A stretch of DNA of 64,000 nt, from the NCBI RefSeq assembly GCF_001877035.1, contig NZ_CP015756.1, forward strand, positions 1,541,001 to 1,605,000, read 5' to 3'. Positions within the stretch are counted from its first letter, which is position 1, and each line of letters opens with the position of its first letter. Of the stretch, positions 1-9,035 are shown one piece after another. Source of the DNA: Clostridium estertheticum subsp. estertheticum. Lineage in GTDB: Bacteria > Bacillota > Clostridia > Clostridiales > Clostridiaceae. Made by a program: the position numbers and the translations under genes. Below the pieces are notes generated by a model. That model saw only the letters and a list, made by a program, of their open reading frames with translations, was not told the origin of the DNA and searched no databases.

Positions 1-1424
1 TGCTGGGATGTTTTTCAGCAGCTTGTTTATCATTAATTATAATCTTATTTAGTACATACAGTATGAATAAAGTACGTATAGAATCTGATTTTATTTCACA
101 AAGAATACTTCCAAGTAAAATATTTACATTGGAGATTTTGACATCATTAATTAATCAAGAAACAGGAATCAGAGCCTATATTATTTCAGAAAATAAAGTT
201 TTTTTAGAACCGTATTATTCAGAAAGCATAGGAATTCAAAAATATTATAATTCTCTAAATAAATTAAAAGAGGTAGGACTAAACAATGACACTATTAACC
301 GAATTGATAAGCAAAGACAATATATTCAAAGGTTTTTTTATCAGCAAATTTTATTAGTAGAGTCTGGGGAGTCAGATCAGGCAAAATTAAACTTAACTAA
401 GGGTAAAAAGTTAGTAGATGAATTTAGGGTAACTGATAATATTTTACTTAACGATATTAACTCACAGATAAATAGTTCCAGTAACAAAGTTATAAAAACT
501 CAAAGGATCCATAAATATTTACTGGCTTTTTTAGGTGTTATACTTATTGCATGTAATTGTATATTTATTAATTGTATTTGGAATTGTATGCATAAACAAA
601 TTAAGAAAAAAGATGAAGTAAATGAAGACTTACAAAAGGTACTAACTAGTCAAGAGGAGTATATTACAAGTATATCTCATGAACTTAAAACACCGCTAAA
701 TGTTATATTGTCTGCGGCTCAATTGTTGGATATGTATAGTGACAGTGGGTTACTATATGAAAATAAAAAGTCAACGATCAAACATATAGACTCCATAAAG
801 CAAAATGCATATAGATTGTCTAAATTCATCAATAACATTATTGATTTATCTAGAATTGAATCTGGAATCTTTAAGTTAAATTTATCTAATAACAATATAG
901 TGGAAATTGTAGAAGATATGGTAATAGCGGTTACTGAGTTTACAAAAAGTCGAGGACTAAATATTATTTTTGATACAGATGTAGAAGAAAAGATTATTGC
1001 TTGTGATCCAGAAAAGGTAGATAAAGTAGTATTAAATATTATATCAAATGCGATAAAATTTTCAAGCGATGGTGGTCAAATATTTGTAAATATTAAAAAT
1101 GACATTGAATTTGTTGAAATATCTGTGGAAGATAATGGAATTGGAATTGACACAAAATATTTCAATTCAATATTTAATAAATATAGCCAGATAGATAAAT
1201 CATTATCAAGAAATGCCGAAGGTACAGGTGTTGGATTAACTTTAGTTAAGTCGATTGTAGAATTAGCTGGTGGTAGTATAAATGTTGAAAGTGAACTTGG
1301 TATAGGAAGTAAGTTTACGGTTAGATTTCCTTCAAAACAAGTACTTAATGAAAAAATTCAATCTAATAATGCAATGAGAAATGAAAAGCAAAATGTTAAA
1401 GTAGAATTTTCAGATGTTTATTAA
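1..1424 (+). CDS. Sensor histidine kinase with CHASE3-like sensor, 5' end outside window
   Basis: Membrane histidine kinase truncated by the window edge. The reading frame is open back to base 3. The first ATG at 63 is probably internal, because the codons before it encode a hydrophobic stretch (LGCFSAACLSLIIILF) that looks like the first membrane helix. Counting from that ATG, residues 30-55 (ETGIRAYIISENKVFLEPYY) match the CHASE3 extracellular sensor signature. A second helix lies at about 152-174, the HisKA phospho-acceptor box SHELKTP has His at about 206, and the HATPase motifs follow (N box SNAIKFS, DNGIGI, GTGVGLTL). The family autophosphorylates and passes phosphate to a response regulator. 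No partner regulator is visible downstream, so this may be an orphan kinase or its partner may lie upstream. The gene ends in a strong hairpin. Confident as a kinase; signal unknown. Confidence 0.88.
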   Translation, partial: LGCFSAACLSLIIILFSTYSMNKVRIESDFISQRILPSKIFTLEILTSLINQETGIRAYIISENKVFLEPYYSESIGIQKYYNSLNKLKEVGLNNDTINRIDKQRQYIQRFFYQQILLVESGESDQAKLNLTKGKKLVDEFRVTDNILLNDINSQINSSSNKVIKTQRIHKYLLAFLGVILIACNCIFINCIWNCMHKQIKKKDEVNEDLQKVLTSQEEYITSISHELKTPLNVILSAAQLLDMYSDSGLLYENKKSTIKHIDSIKQNAYRLSKFINNIIDLSRIESGIFKLNLSNNNIVEIVEDMVIAVTEFTKSRGLNIIFDTDVEEKIIACDPEKVDKVVLNIISNAIKFSSDGGQIFVNIKNDIEFVEISVEDNGIGIDTKYFNSIFNKYSQIDKSLSRNAEGTGVGLTLVKSIVELAGGSINVESELGIGSKFTVRFPSKQVLNEKIQSNNAMRNEKQNVKVEFSDVY

Positions 1425-1459
1425 TAAAATATGTGTTTTTAATAAATATAATTCGGCAA

Positions 1460-1492
1460 AAATAAAGAGAGCCAATTAGGCTCTCTTTATTT
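1460..1492. terminator. Bidirectional rho-independent terminator
   Basis: A 14-bp perfect stem (arms 1460-1473 and 1479-1492, core AAAGAGAGCC) with a 5-nt loop and A/T tracts on both sides. It lies between the convergent kinase and PBP2 genes. The PBP2 stop codon lies inside the right arm. Confidence 0.85.
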
Positions 1493-4222
1493 AATTCGTT
1501 TTAATTTTATGTCATAATGATTTTGATACTCTTTCATTCGAGGATCGTTTTTAAAATAACTCTCATACATACCTCTAGCAACTTTTGCAGCATCAGCACC
1601 GTAACCACCATCAAAAATAACTACAGATATTGCGATTTTAGGATTGTCAGCAGGTGCATAACCTACATACCAAGCATAATCGCCTCTACCAATTTTATTT
1701 TGTATACTAGATTCAGTAAACTGTGCTGTACCTGTTTTACCACCTGTAGGTATAGGAAAATCACCAAGTGCTGCATATGCTGTACCATCAGTGCCGCCAC
1801 CTGCACCTGTAACGCCATTCATGCCTTGCATAACTAGGGATCTAGTTTCAGCACTCATATTAGCTTTATCTATTACAACAGGTTTCGTTTGAGATATTAA
1901 TTTTCCATTAGAATCTTTTATATTATCAACTAAATGAACCTTATATCTTGTTCCACCATTGGCAAGGGTTGCTATATAATTTGCCATCTGAAGAGGTGTG
2001 AAATTGTCCATACCTTGACCAATTGATGCAATAAACATATTGTATGGCAAACTCAAAGAACCGTGACCTGTTTGCACTGACTGATAGTATACTTCAGTTA
2101 CGACTGTATTTATATTAACATCAGTAAATTTTTGTTTTTTGTACGTAGGATCGGCAGCAATTAATTGCTTAAATAAACCCACATAATTTTTTTTAGAGAA
2201 AGTTCCATTTTTTACAGAATCCCTTATATAATTTTTAATTTGTGTTTTAATTTCTGAAAGTTTTTTCCCATCAGAAACAATATTAGTATCTTCATCTCTA
2301 TCGTATAAATCGATTGGTGGGAATTTTGATCCATCTGAGGATGAAACTCCATTAGTTAAATCTTGTTCAATACTTAAAAGATATTGTGATGCTGATAAGT
2401 TTTTTTGTGACACAGTATTATATACTTGCCCAAAATTCTCACTTATTTCTATTCCGGTACCAGGACTCGTTGAATTAGGATTAGCACCTAGGCCAAACAT
2501 CCATGCATATTTAGCTAAGACATCATCACCAAATTTTTCTCTTAATTTCTGGCCTACATTCATAAAAAATGGGTTACTAGATTTTCTTATGGCACTAACT
2601 ACATTTACAATGCCATTTCGACCATCTGTTGTAAAGGGATTCCAATTTGGACCTCCTATTTTATCTTCACCACCCATATCATAGCCGCCTTCATCATCGT
2701 AAGTTGAATCAGCATTTATAACTCCAGCTTCGAGACCAGCAATTGCAGTCATTGGTTTAAATGTGGAACCAGAAGGAATAAGTGACATAGTTGCATAGTT
2801 ATATAAGTACTTTGGATAATAATCAAATTTATCCTTTCTAAGGGTTGTATTTCCTTTTATACTTTTGTCTATTGGAAACATATAATCAGTTAAAGATGAT
2901 ATCCCATCAGCTTTTGCCATCTTTTCATAATCTGGATTAAAATATTTTTGTGATTGAGCTTCAGTTAAACCTTGCGTTGTAGAAAAATCATTTGGATTAT
3001 AACCCGGAAGACTTACAAGGGCTAGTAATCCACCAGTATTAATGTCTATGGCAACAGCTGCTGCTCTTGTAGCATTTGATACATCTAGGTCGCCACCTGA
3101 AGTTCCTGCAGCTTGTAATGTCTTCATTTGAGTGCTTAATGCATTTTCTGTGGCATATTGCATATTTGCATCTAATGTAAGTTGAACATTTTTACCTGGA
3201 ACTGCTTTTTTATTATGAGCAGTATTTTTGATTATTGCTACAGAATCATCATTTATATCTTTTTCTCCGTTAACGCCTTTAAGGTTACCCTCCATTGCAG
3301 CTTCAATTCCAGAAGTTCCAACATAATCTACACTTGTGTCATAACCCTTTTCTGCGTACTTTGATTTATCAGCAGAGTTTATTTTGCTTATATATCCTAG
3401 AACTGATGAAGCAAGTTGGCCGTAAGGATATTCCCTCATAGGCTGATTTTCTACTTTAAAACCTTGTAGGTCTGAGAGGCTTTGCTCGAATATAAGCGAT
3501 GTATTCAGTTTCATATTAGTTGCTACATTAATTGATTTATAATCAGAAAAAAAGTTCATGCTGATACCGTCTTCTATAATTAAATATCTTCTTATTACAT
3601 CTGGAGTTGCATTTATATTCAAACTTGCAAGTCCACTTTTTACCTTATATTTATCAAGGAGTTTGTTATAAATTTGTTCTGGAGTTAGTTTTAAAAGCTC
3701 ATTATTAAGAGCAGTTTTTTCAGAGGGATTTAACTCTTCTTCTTTTTTACCCTCAAATTTTGCCTTTAATATAGTTAATTGAAGGTTTCTATCCTTTAAA
3801 AATCTTAAAAGCAGGGTTTGATTTCCCTTAGCATCATTTGAAGGGAATTCAAATCTGTACGGATTAATCTTTAATGCAAAATTGTCTGTCTGAACTTCTT
3901 TATTATCATCTAAAATTTTAAATACTTTTTGTAATGTTGTAAATAGTTGTTTGTTATCCTTAGTTGTATCAGTTGTACTTGTATACGTAAGGTTATAACC
4001 TAGTGTTTCAGTCGCAAGTTTTATTCCATTTTTGTCTGTTATGAGGCCTCTTGGTGCAGCTACTGTTACAAGCTTTGCAGAATTAATAGTTTCAGCCTGC
4101 GCCTTGTAATAATCACCTTTTAATACTTGTAAATAATATAACTTTGCACCTAGTGCTAGAAATATTGCTAGCATAATTATAGAAAGAATATTATACCTAT
4201 TAAATTTCTTCTTTTTTTTCAT
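1487..4222 (-). CDS. Penicillin-binding protein 2, class B transpeptidase
   Basis: Monofunctional peptidoglycan D,D-transpeptidase that cross-links stem peptides and is the target of beta-lactams. A short basic N terminus and one membrane anchor (about residues 10-31) are followed by a PBP dimerisation region and a C-terminal transpeptidase domain. The three catalytic motifs are present: STFK with the nucleophile at about Ser486, SSN in KSSNPFF, and KTG in GGKTGTAQF near residue 828. At 911 residues it is longer than typical PBP2 proteins of about 650-750, mainly through insertions before and within the catalytic region. The ATG is preceded by GGTGAT. It does not sit with rodA or mreBCD, so its role in elongation or sporulation is open. 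It is divergent from the Ser/Thr kinase at 4580, and such kinases often act on wall synthesis, which suggests but does not prove a link. Confidence 0.92.
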   Translation of the reverse strand: MKKKKKFNRYNILSIIMLAIFLALGAKLYYLQVLKGDYYKAQAETINSAKLVTVAAPRGLITDKNGIKLATETLGYNLTYTSTTDTTKDNKQLFTTLQKVFKILDDNKEVQTDNFALKINPYRFEFPSNDAKGNQTLLLRFLKDRNLQLTILKAKFEGKKEEELNPSEKTALNNELLKLTPEQIYNKLLDKYKVKSGLASLNINATPDVIRRYLIIEDGISMNFFSDYKSINVATNMKLNTSLIFEQSLSDLQGFKVENQPMREYPYGQLASSVLGYISKINSADKSKYAEKGYDTSVDYVGTSGIEAAMEGNLKGVNGEKDINDDSVAIIKNTAHNKKAVPGKNVQLTLDANMQYATENALSTQMKTLQAAGTSGGDLDVSNATRAAAVAIDINTGGLLALVSLPGYNPNDFSTTQGLTEAQSQKYFNPDYEKMAKADGISSLTDYMFPIDKSIKGNTTLRKDKFDYYPKYLYNYATMSLIPSGSTFKPMTAIAGLEAGVINADSTYDDEGGYDMGGEDKIGGPNWNPFTTDGRNGIVNVVSAIRKSSNPFFMNVGQKLREKFGDDVLAKYAWMFGLGANPNSTSPGTGIEISENFGQVYNTVSQKNLSASQYLLSIEQDLTNGVSSSDGSKFPPIDLYDRDEDTNIVSDGKKLSEIKTQIKNYIRDSVKNGTFSKKNYVGLFKQLIAADPTYKKQKFTDVNINTVVTEVYYQSVQTGHGSLSLPYNMFIASIGQGMDNFTPLQMANYIATLANGGTRYKVHLVDNIKDSNGKLISQTKPVVIDKANMSAETRSLVMQGMNGVTGAGGGTDGTAYAALGDFPIPTGGKTGTAQFTESSIQNKIGRGDYAWYVGYAPADNPKIAISVVIFDGGYGADAAKVARGMYESYFKNDPRMKEYQNHYDIKLKRIK

Positions 4223-4579
4223 TTCATCACCATTTTAAACTTTCATTTTTTTTTACACAATAAAATTATTAGTATCTGTCAGCATTCTCAAAAAACAATC
4301 TAAATGGTGACTTTGTGAAGCATCGTAATTCATACACATTTTAAATATACGTCTAGATATAAGCTTTGTCAATTACATTAATGAGTTAATTACATCCTAA
4401 ATTATCGGACGTTAGATTTTTCATATGATTAGATAAATTATACCACTAAAATTCATATATCTTATACCTATCATACATGATTCGACAAAATAAATCCATA
4501 ATTACATTCTGTCTCATTCATTTTTCATAAGTTATGATATAATATATAGGGTAATATTCTTCGTAGGGGGAAAAAACAT
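4223..4579. other. Divergent intergenic region between PBP2 and the Ser/Thr kinase
   Basis: No gene seen. A TATAAT -10-like hexamer at 4538-4543 could serve the kinase; I do not see a good -35. A TGTCGAA heptamer on the minus strand (plus TTCGACA at 4481-4487) matches the Spo0A box core, which alone is weak evidence. The region is otherwise AT-rich with no strong hairpin. Confidence 0.4.
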
Positions 4580-6076
4580 ATGATAGGGACATTTCTTTTA
4601 AATAGATATGAGTTATTAGAGAACATCGGCGAGGGGGGCATGGGAACTGTTTATAAAGCAAAGTGTCATGTGCTAAATAGATTTGTCGCTGTAAAGATAT
4701 TAAAATCAGAGTTAAGCAATGATGATGAGTTTGTTTCAAGGTTTAAAATGGAAGCTACCTCAATTGCGAAATTATCACATCCAAACATAGTGAATGTTCA
4801 TGACGTTTGCTCTGAAAATGATGTTAATTTTATAGTTATGGAATATGTTGATGGAAAAACATTAAAGCAAATAATAAAGGAAAATGGAAGAATTACATCC
4901 AAGGAGACTTTAGATATAGTTTTTCAGGTAGCAAAAGCTCTCCAGTGTGCACATACGAGCGGTATAATTCATCGCGATATAAAGCCGGATAATATAATGA
5001 TAACCAAGGAGGAAATGGTTAAGGTTATGGATTTTGGAATAGCTAAAGTTGCAGATGCAAGAACTGTAACCAATTCTAATAAGGTAATGGGAACGGCACA
5101 TTATTTTTCTCCAGAGCAAGCAAAAGGAAATTTTGTTGACTGCAGATCAGACATATATTCATTAGGCATTGTAATGTATGAAATGGTGACAGGGAAAGTA
5201 CCTTATGATGCAGAAAGTGCTATCACAATAGCTATGTTGCATATCCAGGGGGTGATTATTGCTCCAAAAGATGTTATTATCAATATACCGGAAAATATAA
5301 ACCAAGTAATTTTAAGGGCCATGCAAAAGGAAACTATTGAAAGGTACCAAACTGCGAATGAAATGGCAGAGATTATAGGTGCTATTAAAGAAAATCCTAA
5401 TTATAAAGTTATAGTAAATAGTGAAATAGATGGTGCTACAAAAATTATGGACACAGTAGTAGCTTCCAATATAAGAGATGATTTAACAACAGTTATGAGT
5501 AAGGAAGAAATTTTTGATAAAACAGTTTTTGGAAAACCATTAGCTGAGGAAACAATACTAAAAAAAGAAAGTGAAGTAATACCTATAAAGAAGAAGATTA
5601 GTAGGAATAAAAAGGTTATTATAATTATAATGTCAATTATTTTGATTGTTAGTATTGTCGCTTTAGGAAAATCTTTAGCTAATGGTAATGTGATTGAGGA
5701 TAAGGCGACTATTAATACGAAAGCTACAGTTGTGAAAACTATTGTTCCAAAAGTACAAGTATTTGAAAAGAAATTTGTACCCTCACTTATTGGGAAAACT
5801 CAAGATAGTGCAAGACAAGTAGCCGTTAGCAATGGTTTTTTGCTGGGTGATATAACAAGTAATTATAGTGATAGTATTGATAAGGGGTTAGTTATTAGTC
5901 AGTCGCCGGTGGTAAATACAGCTTATGAAAAAGGTGGTAAAATAAGTATAGTTTTAAGCCTAGGTAAAGACAAAGTTCAAGCTACACCGCCACAAACAAA
6001 GGTGGTAAAAGACATGAAAAAAATTGAACAGATACATGGAAAGAGCCCTAAGGGGAAACATTCTAAAAACAAATAG
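4580..6076 (+). CDS. Eukaryotic-type Ser/Thr protein kinase with one PASTA domain
   Basis: Membrane Ser/Thr kinase of the PrkC/StkP/PknB type. Kinase-domain landmarks in order are the glycine loop GEGGMG (residues 17-22), Lys39 in VAVKIL, catalytic HRDIKPDN (131-138), DFG (151-153), and activation-loop/P+1 region GTAHYFSPEQA. A juxtamembrane linker leads to one membrane helix at about 345-364 and an extracellular PASTA repeat at about 398-462, then a Lys-rich tail. PrkC-type kinases usually carry three or more PASTA repeats and lie next to a PP2C phosphatase and rsgA. Here there is only one repeat and none of those neighbours, so this is probably an accessory kinase rather than the main PrkC. 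Start supported by GTAGGGGG about 9 nt upstream. Muropeptide sensing is a family inference. Confidence 0.9.
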   Translation: MIGTFLLNRYELLENIGEGGMGTVYKAKCHVLNRFVAVKILKSELSNDDEFVSRFKMEATSIAKLSHPNIVNVHDVCSENDVNFIVMEYVDGKTLKQIIKENGRITSKETLDIVFQVAKALQCAHTSGIIHRDIKPDNIMITKEEMVKVMDFGIAKVADARTVTNSNKVMGTAHYFSPEQAKGNFVDCRSDIYSLGIVMYEMVTGKVPYDAESAITIAMLHIQGVIIAPKDVIINIPENINQVILRAMQKETIERYQTANEMAEIIGAIKENPNYKVIVNSEIDGATKIMDTVVASNIRDDLTTVMSKEEIFDKTVFGKPLAEETILKKESEVIPIKKKISRNKKVIIIIMSIILIVSIVALGKSLANGNVIEDKATINTKATVVKTIVPKVQVFEKKFVPSLIGKTQDSARQVAVSNGFLLGDITSNYSDSIDKGLVISQSPVVNTAYEKGGKISIVLSLGKDKVQATPPQTKVVKDMKKIEQIHGKSPKGKHSKNK

Positions 6077-6332
6077 AACCTTATTAGTGATATGTTTGCG
6101 TTAAAATGAATAAACTTAATAAGTAAATATAATAAGAAGGCATATAGTTATGGTAGTGATATGAATGGCATATACCTAAAATCATTGTAATATAGCTAGA
6201 TATAAGGTATATTATAGAAAGAGTGTAAAGTTTAGAAGTGATTTAGAAAACATAAAAAATAGTTATTAAAGTTTGTGTTAAGTGATGAATTTTAATGCCA
6301 AGTGAAAGAAGGAGATACAAACGGAGACTTTA

Positions 6333-7025
6333 ATGGTTTTTATAATAGGAGTACTGCAAATTACAATACTTGATTTAACATTATCAGGTGATAATATAGG
6401 TGTTATAGCACTTGCAACAAAAAATCTATCACCTAAATTTGCGAAAAAAGCTAGTTTTATAGGAATAGCAGGAGCTATAGGATTAAGAGTGTTATTTGCC
6501 TGTGTCATTACTCAAATAATGGCTATACAGTGGTTGCCGATTAAATTAGTTGGTGGACTTGTTTTAGTAAAAATAACATGGGACTTTATTAAGCCTCAGA
6601 CTAAAGAAGTAGAGTGTGATGTAAAAAAAGCAGATAAATTTTGGGGAGCTGTAGCGGTAATTATTATTGCCGATATTAGTATGAGTCTTGATAATGTAAT
6701 AGCAATAGCAAGTACAGCAGATGGCAATGTTTTATTAATTGTTATCGGTATTTTGATAAACATACCAATAATTTTTTACGGAAGTCGATTTGTTGCAAAC
6801 TTAATGAAAGATCACCCTATTGTTATATTCCTAGGTGGTGCAATACTCGCTCACACTTCATTTAAAATGATACTTGAGGATAATATAACAATAAAATATT
6901 TAGGCCTTTCAAATACAGTTTCAGTGATAATTCCATGGGTTTTTGCCATTGGTATATTGTTGTATGGATACTTAGTAATAAAAAGAGCGGAAAAAGAAAA
7001 AACAGCTTTTGGACATAATACATAA
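6333..7025 (+). CDS. TerC/YjbE-family integral membrane protein
   Basis: A 230-residue polytopic membrane protein of the TerC superfamily (YjbE/YkoY-like branch). The two conserved acidic intramembrane motifs are visible as LSGDN near residue 17 and SLDNVIAIA near 120. About seven helices are predicted. Relatives help export or metalate with manganese, so metal handling is the likely role. It is monocistronic, with GGAG before the ATG and a clear terminator at 7037-7068. I looked in the 256-bp leader for the conserved core of the yybP-ykoY manganese riboswitch, which controls many relatives, and could not recognise it. Confidence 0.85.
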   Translation: MVFIIGVLQITILDLTLSGDNIGVIALATKNLSPKFAKKASFIGIAGAIGLRVLFACVITQIMAIQWLPIKLVGGLVLVKITWDFIKPQTKEVECDVKKADKFWGAVAVIIIADISMSLDNVIAIASTADGNVLLIVIGILINIPIIFYGSRFVANLMKDHPIVIFLGGAILAHTSFKMILEDNITIKYLGLSNTVSVIIPWVFAIGILLYGYLVIKRAEKEKTAFGHNT

Positions 7026-7036
7026 GAACCAATATT

Positions 7037-7068
7037 AAAAAAACTGTACTTAATAGTACAGTTTTTTT
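7037..7068 (+). terminator. Rho-independent terminator of the TerC gene
   Basis: 9-bp perfect stem AAACTGTAC/GTACAGTTT (7041-7049 and 7056-7064), 6-nt loop, then a run of T. Confidence 0.85.
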
Positions 7069-7139
7069 GTTATAGAATTAAACTGTCATGGAAAATAGAA
7101 CCTAAAATGATAACATAATATTAAAAGGAGACGATAACG

Positions 7140-7517
7140 ATGTCGGAATGTATATTTTGCAATATCAATGAATCAGAAATAATAGTAGAAAATAGGTATG
7201 CAGTTGCAATACTTGATCATTTCCCAGTAAATAATGGTCATTGTTTAATAATAACAAAAAGGCATTTTGCTAACTTTTTTGAGGCAACAGAGGAAGAAAT
7301 TAAAGCAATATACAAATTACTGCATGAGGTAAAAGAGATGTTTGATATTCAATATGAACCAGCTGGATATAATATAGGTATTAATGTAGGAACATACGCG
7401 GGGCAAACTATAAACCATTTGCATGTGCACTTGATTCCTAGATACATAGGTGATGTGGATGATCCAAGAGGTGGAGTAAGAAATTTAAAGGAGTCGTTGG
7501 TTGAGTATGATGGATAG
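7140..7517 (+). CDS. HIT family protein (histidine-triad nucleotide hydrolase)
   Basis: 125-residue HIT-fold protein. It opens with CIFCNI, typical of the Hint/HIT branch. It carries the HFPVNNGHCLIITKRH segment and the active-site triad HLHVHLIPRY, where the middle His is the nucleophile in this family. Relatives hydrolyse adenylated substrates such as AMP-lysine or dinucleoside polyphosphates. Cytosolic, single-gene unit with AAAGGAG 8-9 nt before ATG. No terminator is seen before the uxuA control region. Bases 7213-7242 reappear with one mismatch at 44703-44732, apparently a relic of a second HIT gene. Confidence 0.9.
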   Translation: MSECIFCNINESEIIVENRYAVAILDHFPVNNGHCLIITKRHFANFFEATEEEIKAIYKLLHEVKEMFDIQYEPAGYNIGINVGTYAGQTINHLHVHLIPRYIGDVDDPRGGVRNLKESLVEYDG

Positions 7518-7539
7518 AAATTAATATTATTTCTAAATC

Positions 7540-7579
7540 TTGACTACTCCTTATTGTTATGCTAGTATACAAGTATACT
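7540..7579 (+). promoter_or_regulatory. uxuA promoter with overlapping palindromic operator
   Basis: -35 TTGACT (7540-7545), 17-bp spacer, -10 TAGTAT (7563-7568). The palindrome AGTATACAAGTATACT (7564-7579; 7-bp arms, 2-bp spacer) starts inside the -10 and runs over the expected start point, as a repressor operator would. It contains two GTATAC cores like those in known UxuR/ExuR sites, so a GntR-family repressor is likely. Inferred only. Confidence 0.6.
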
Positions 7580-7660
7580 GATTCGAAATTTTTATATCAT
7601 TAGAAATATTTACTACCTATAGGTGATTTATTTATCAAATATAGGTTAGTATTGATTATG

Positions 7661-7675
7661 TGAAAACGTAAACAT
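7661..7675 (+). promoter_or_regulatory. Candidate CcpA catabolite-responsive element (cre)
   Basis: TGAAAACGTAAACAT fits the cre consensus TGNNARCGNWWWCAW at every position. It lies downstream of the predicted uxuA promoter, where CcpA would act as a roadblock under glucose repression. Confidence 0.6.
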
Positions 7676-7691
7676 ATAAGTATAAGTATAA

Positions 7692-7716
7692 GTAGTGTAA
7701 AAAAAATTTACACTAC
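7692..7716 (+). repeat. Inverted repeat in the uxuA leader
   Basis: 10-bp perfect arms GTAGTGTAAA and TTTACACTAC with a 5-nt A loop, ending about 25 bp before the uxuA start and just before its ribosome site (AGAGGGG). It could be a second operator or an mRNA hairpin affecting translation. Confidence 0.5.
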
Positions 7717-7741
7717 CGTAAAGAAAGAGGGGAATATTAAT

Positions 7742-8809
7742 ATGAAAATGACACTAAGATGGTTTGGAAGTAAATATGACAGTGTAACTTTAAAACAAAT
7801 AAGACAAATTCCTGGTTGCGTAGGTGTTATAACAACACTATATGACACTAAGCCTGGAGAAATTTGGAGTACAGAGGCAATTAAAGAAATGAAAAGGGAA
7901 GTAGAAGCTGCAGGCCTTGAGGTTAGTGGTATTGAAAGTGTAAATATTCATGATGATATTAAGATTGGACTTCCAACAAGAGATTTGTATATAGCAAACT
8001 ATATTAAGACTCTTGAAAACTTAGCAAATGAGGGTATAGATTTAGTTTGTTACAATTTTATGCCTGTATTTGACTGGACGAGATCTAATCTTGCAAAGAT
8101 GAGAGCAGATGGTTCCACAGTTCTTTCTTATGATCAGGAGCTTATTGATAAAATAGATCCAACTAAAATGTTTGAACAAATAGATTCTAATTCTAATGGA
8201 TTCATAATGCCTGGGTGGGAACCAGAAAGGCTTGCAAGAGTAAAAGAATTATTTGAACTCTACAAAGATGTAAATGAAGAAAAATTATTTGAAAACCTTG
8301 TGTACTTTCTTAAGAAAATTATGCCAACTTGTGAGAAGCTAGGAATGAAGATGGCTATTCATCAAGATGACCCAGCATGGTCTGTATATGGACTACCAAG
8401 AGTTATAAACAATAAGAAAAACATTCAAAGGATGTTAGATGCAGTTCCAGTTATGAATAATGGACTAACATTGTGTACAGGTTCTTTAGGATCTAACCCT
8501 GATAATGACATTCCTGATATGATTAGAAGTTTCAAAGGAAGAATTCATTTTGCTCACTTAAGAAATATTAAACACCTTGCACCAGGTAAGTTTGATGAAG
8601 CAGCACATTTATCATCTGATGGATCATTAGATATGTTTGAAATTATGAAAGCACTTTATGATATTGGTATGGAAGGGCCTATAAGGCCAGATCATGGAAG
8701 AATGATTTGGGATGAAGTTGCAATGCCTGGGTACGGATTGTATGACAGAGCACTAGGAGCAACATACTTAAATGGATTATGGGAAGCAATAGATAAATCA
8801 TCTAAGTAA
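7742..8809 (+). CDS. uxuA: Mannonate dehydratase
   Basis: UxuA dehydrates D-mannonate to 2-keto-3-deoxygluconate (KDG) in glucuronate/hexuronate breakdown. The 355-residue TIM-barrel protein shows family features along its length: start MKMTLRWFGSKYDSV, metal-site region MAIHQDDPAWSVYGLPR near residues 205-221, TLCTGSLGSNPDND near 240, IHFAHLRNIK near 270, and PIRPDHGRMIW near 318. Start ATG has AGAGGGG upstream. It stands alone, without uxuB, uxaC or an adjacent regulator. Its product KDG would feed the KDG kinase at 41486. Control appears elaborate for one gene (promoter with operator, cre, leader hairpin). Ends at a good terminator. Confidence 0.95.
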   Translation: MKMTLRWFGSKYDSVTLKQIRQIPGCVGVITTLYDTKPGEIWSTEAIKEMKREVEAAGLEVSGIESVNIHDDIKIGLPTRDLYIANYIKTLENLANEGIDLVCYNFMPVFDWTRSNLAKMRADGSTVLSYDQELIDKIDPTKMFEQIDSNSNGFIMPGWEPERLARVKELFELYKDVNEEKLFENLVYFLKKIMPTCEKLGMKMAIHQDDPAWSVYGLPRVINNKKNIQRMLDAVPVMNNGLTLCTGSLGSNPDNDIPDMIRSFKGRIHFAHLRNIKHLAPGKFDEAAHLSSDGSLDMFEIMKALYDIGMEGPIRPDHGRMIWDEVAMPGYGLYDRALGATYLNGLWEAIDKSSK

Positions 8810-8818
8810 TGAATAAGC

Positions 8819-8857
8819 AAAGAGTAGCATCTTAATTAATTAGGATGTTACTCTTTT
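8819..8857 (+). terminator. Terminator of uxuA
   Basis: Imperfect stem of about 15 bp (AAGAGTAGCATC pairing with GATGTTACTCTT) with a short AT loop and a T tract. Confidence 0.75.
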
Positions 8858-9035
8858 ATAATTACATAATTATTATGATATTACTATAAGTCACACACTT
8901 TAAAACACAGCAAATCATGGTATATAATGGTATAATTAACTAAAGATTGATGCATAATTGTAGATTAAACGCAAATTATTCATAATTTGAGAGGTGAATG
9001 TTTCAGATTTAAAAGTGGAATTAGGAGAGTGAATT

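Noticed and set aside
1517-1837. Open frames antisense to PBP2, AdhE, the permease and others
   Set aside because: They lie opposite well-recognised genes, lack ribosome sites and have non-protein-like composition.
4481-4487. Spo0A box-like TGTCGAA (also at 33947-33953 and 51516-51522)
   Set aside because: A heptamer alone is expected by chance several times in 64 kb; only noted in passing.
6077-6332. Possible yybP-ykoY manganese riboswitch before the TerC gene
   Set aside because: The family often has one, but I could not find the conserved core in this leader.
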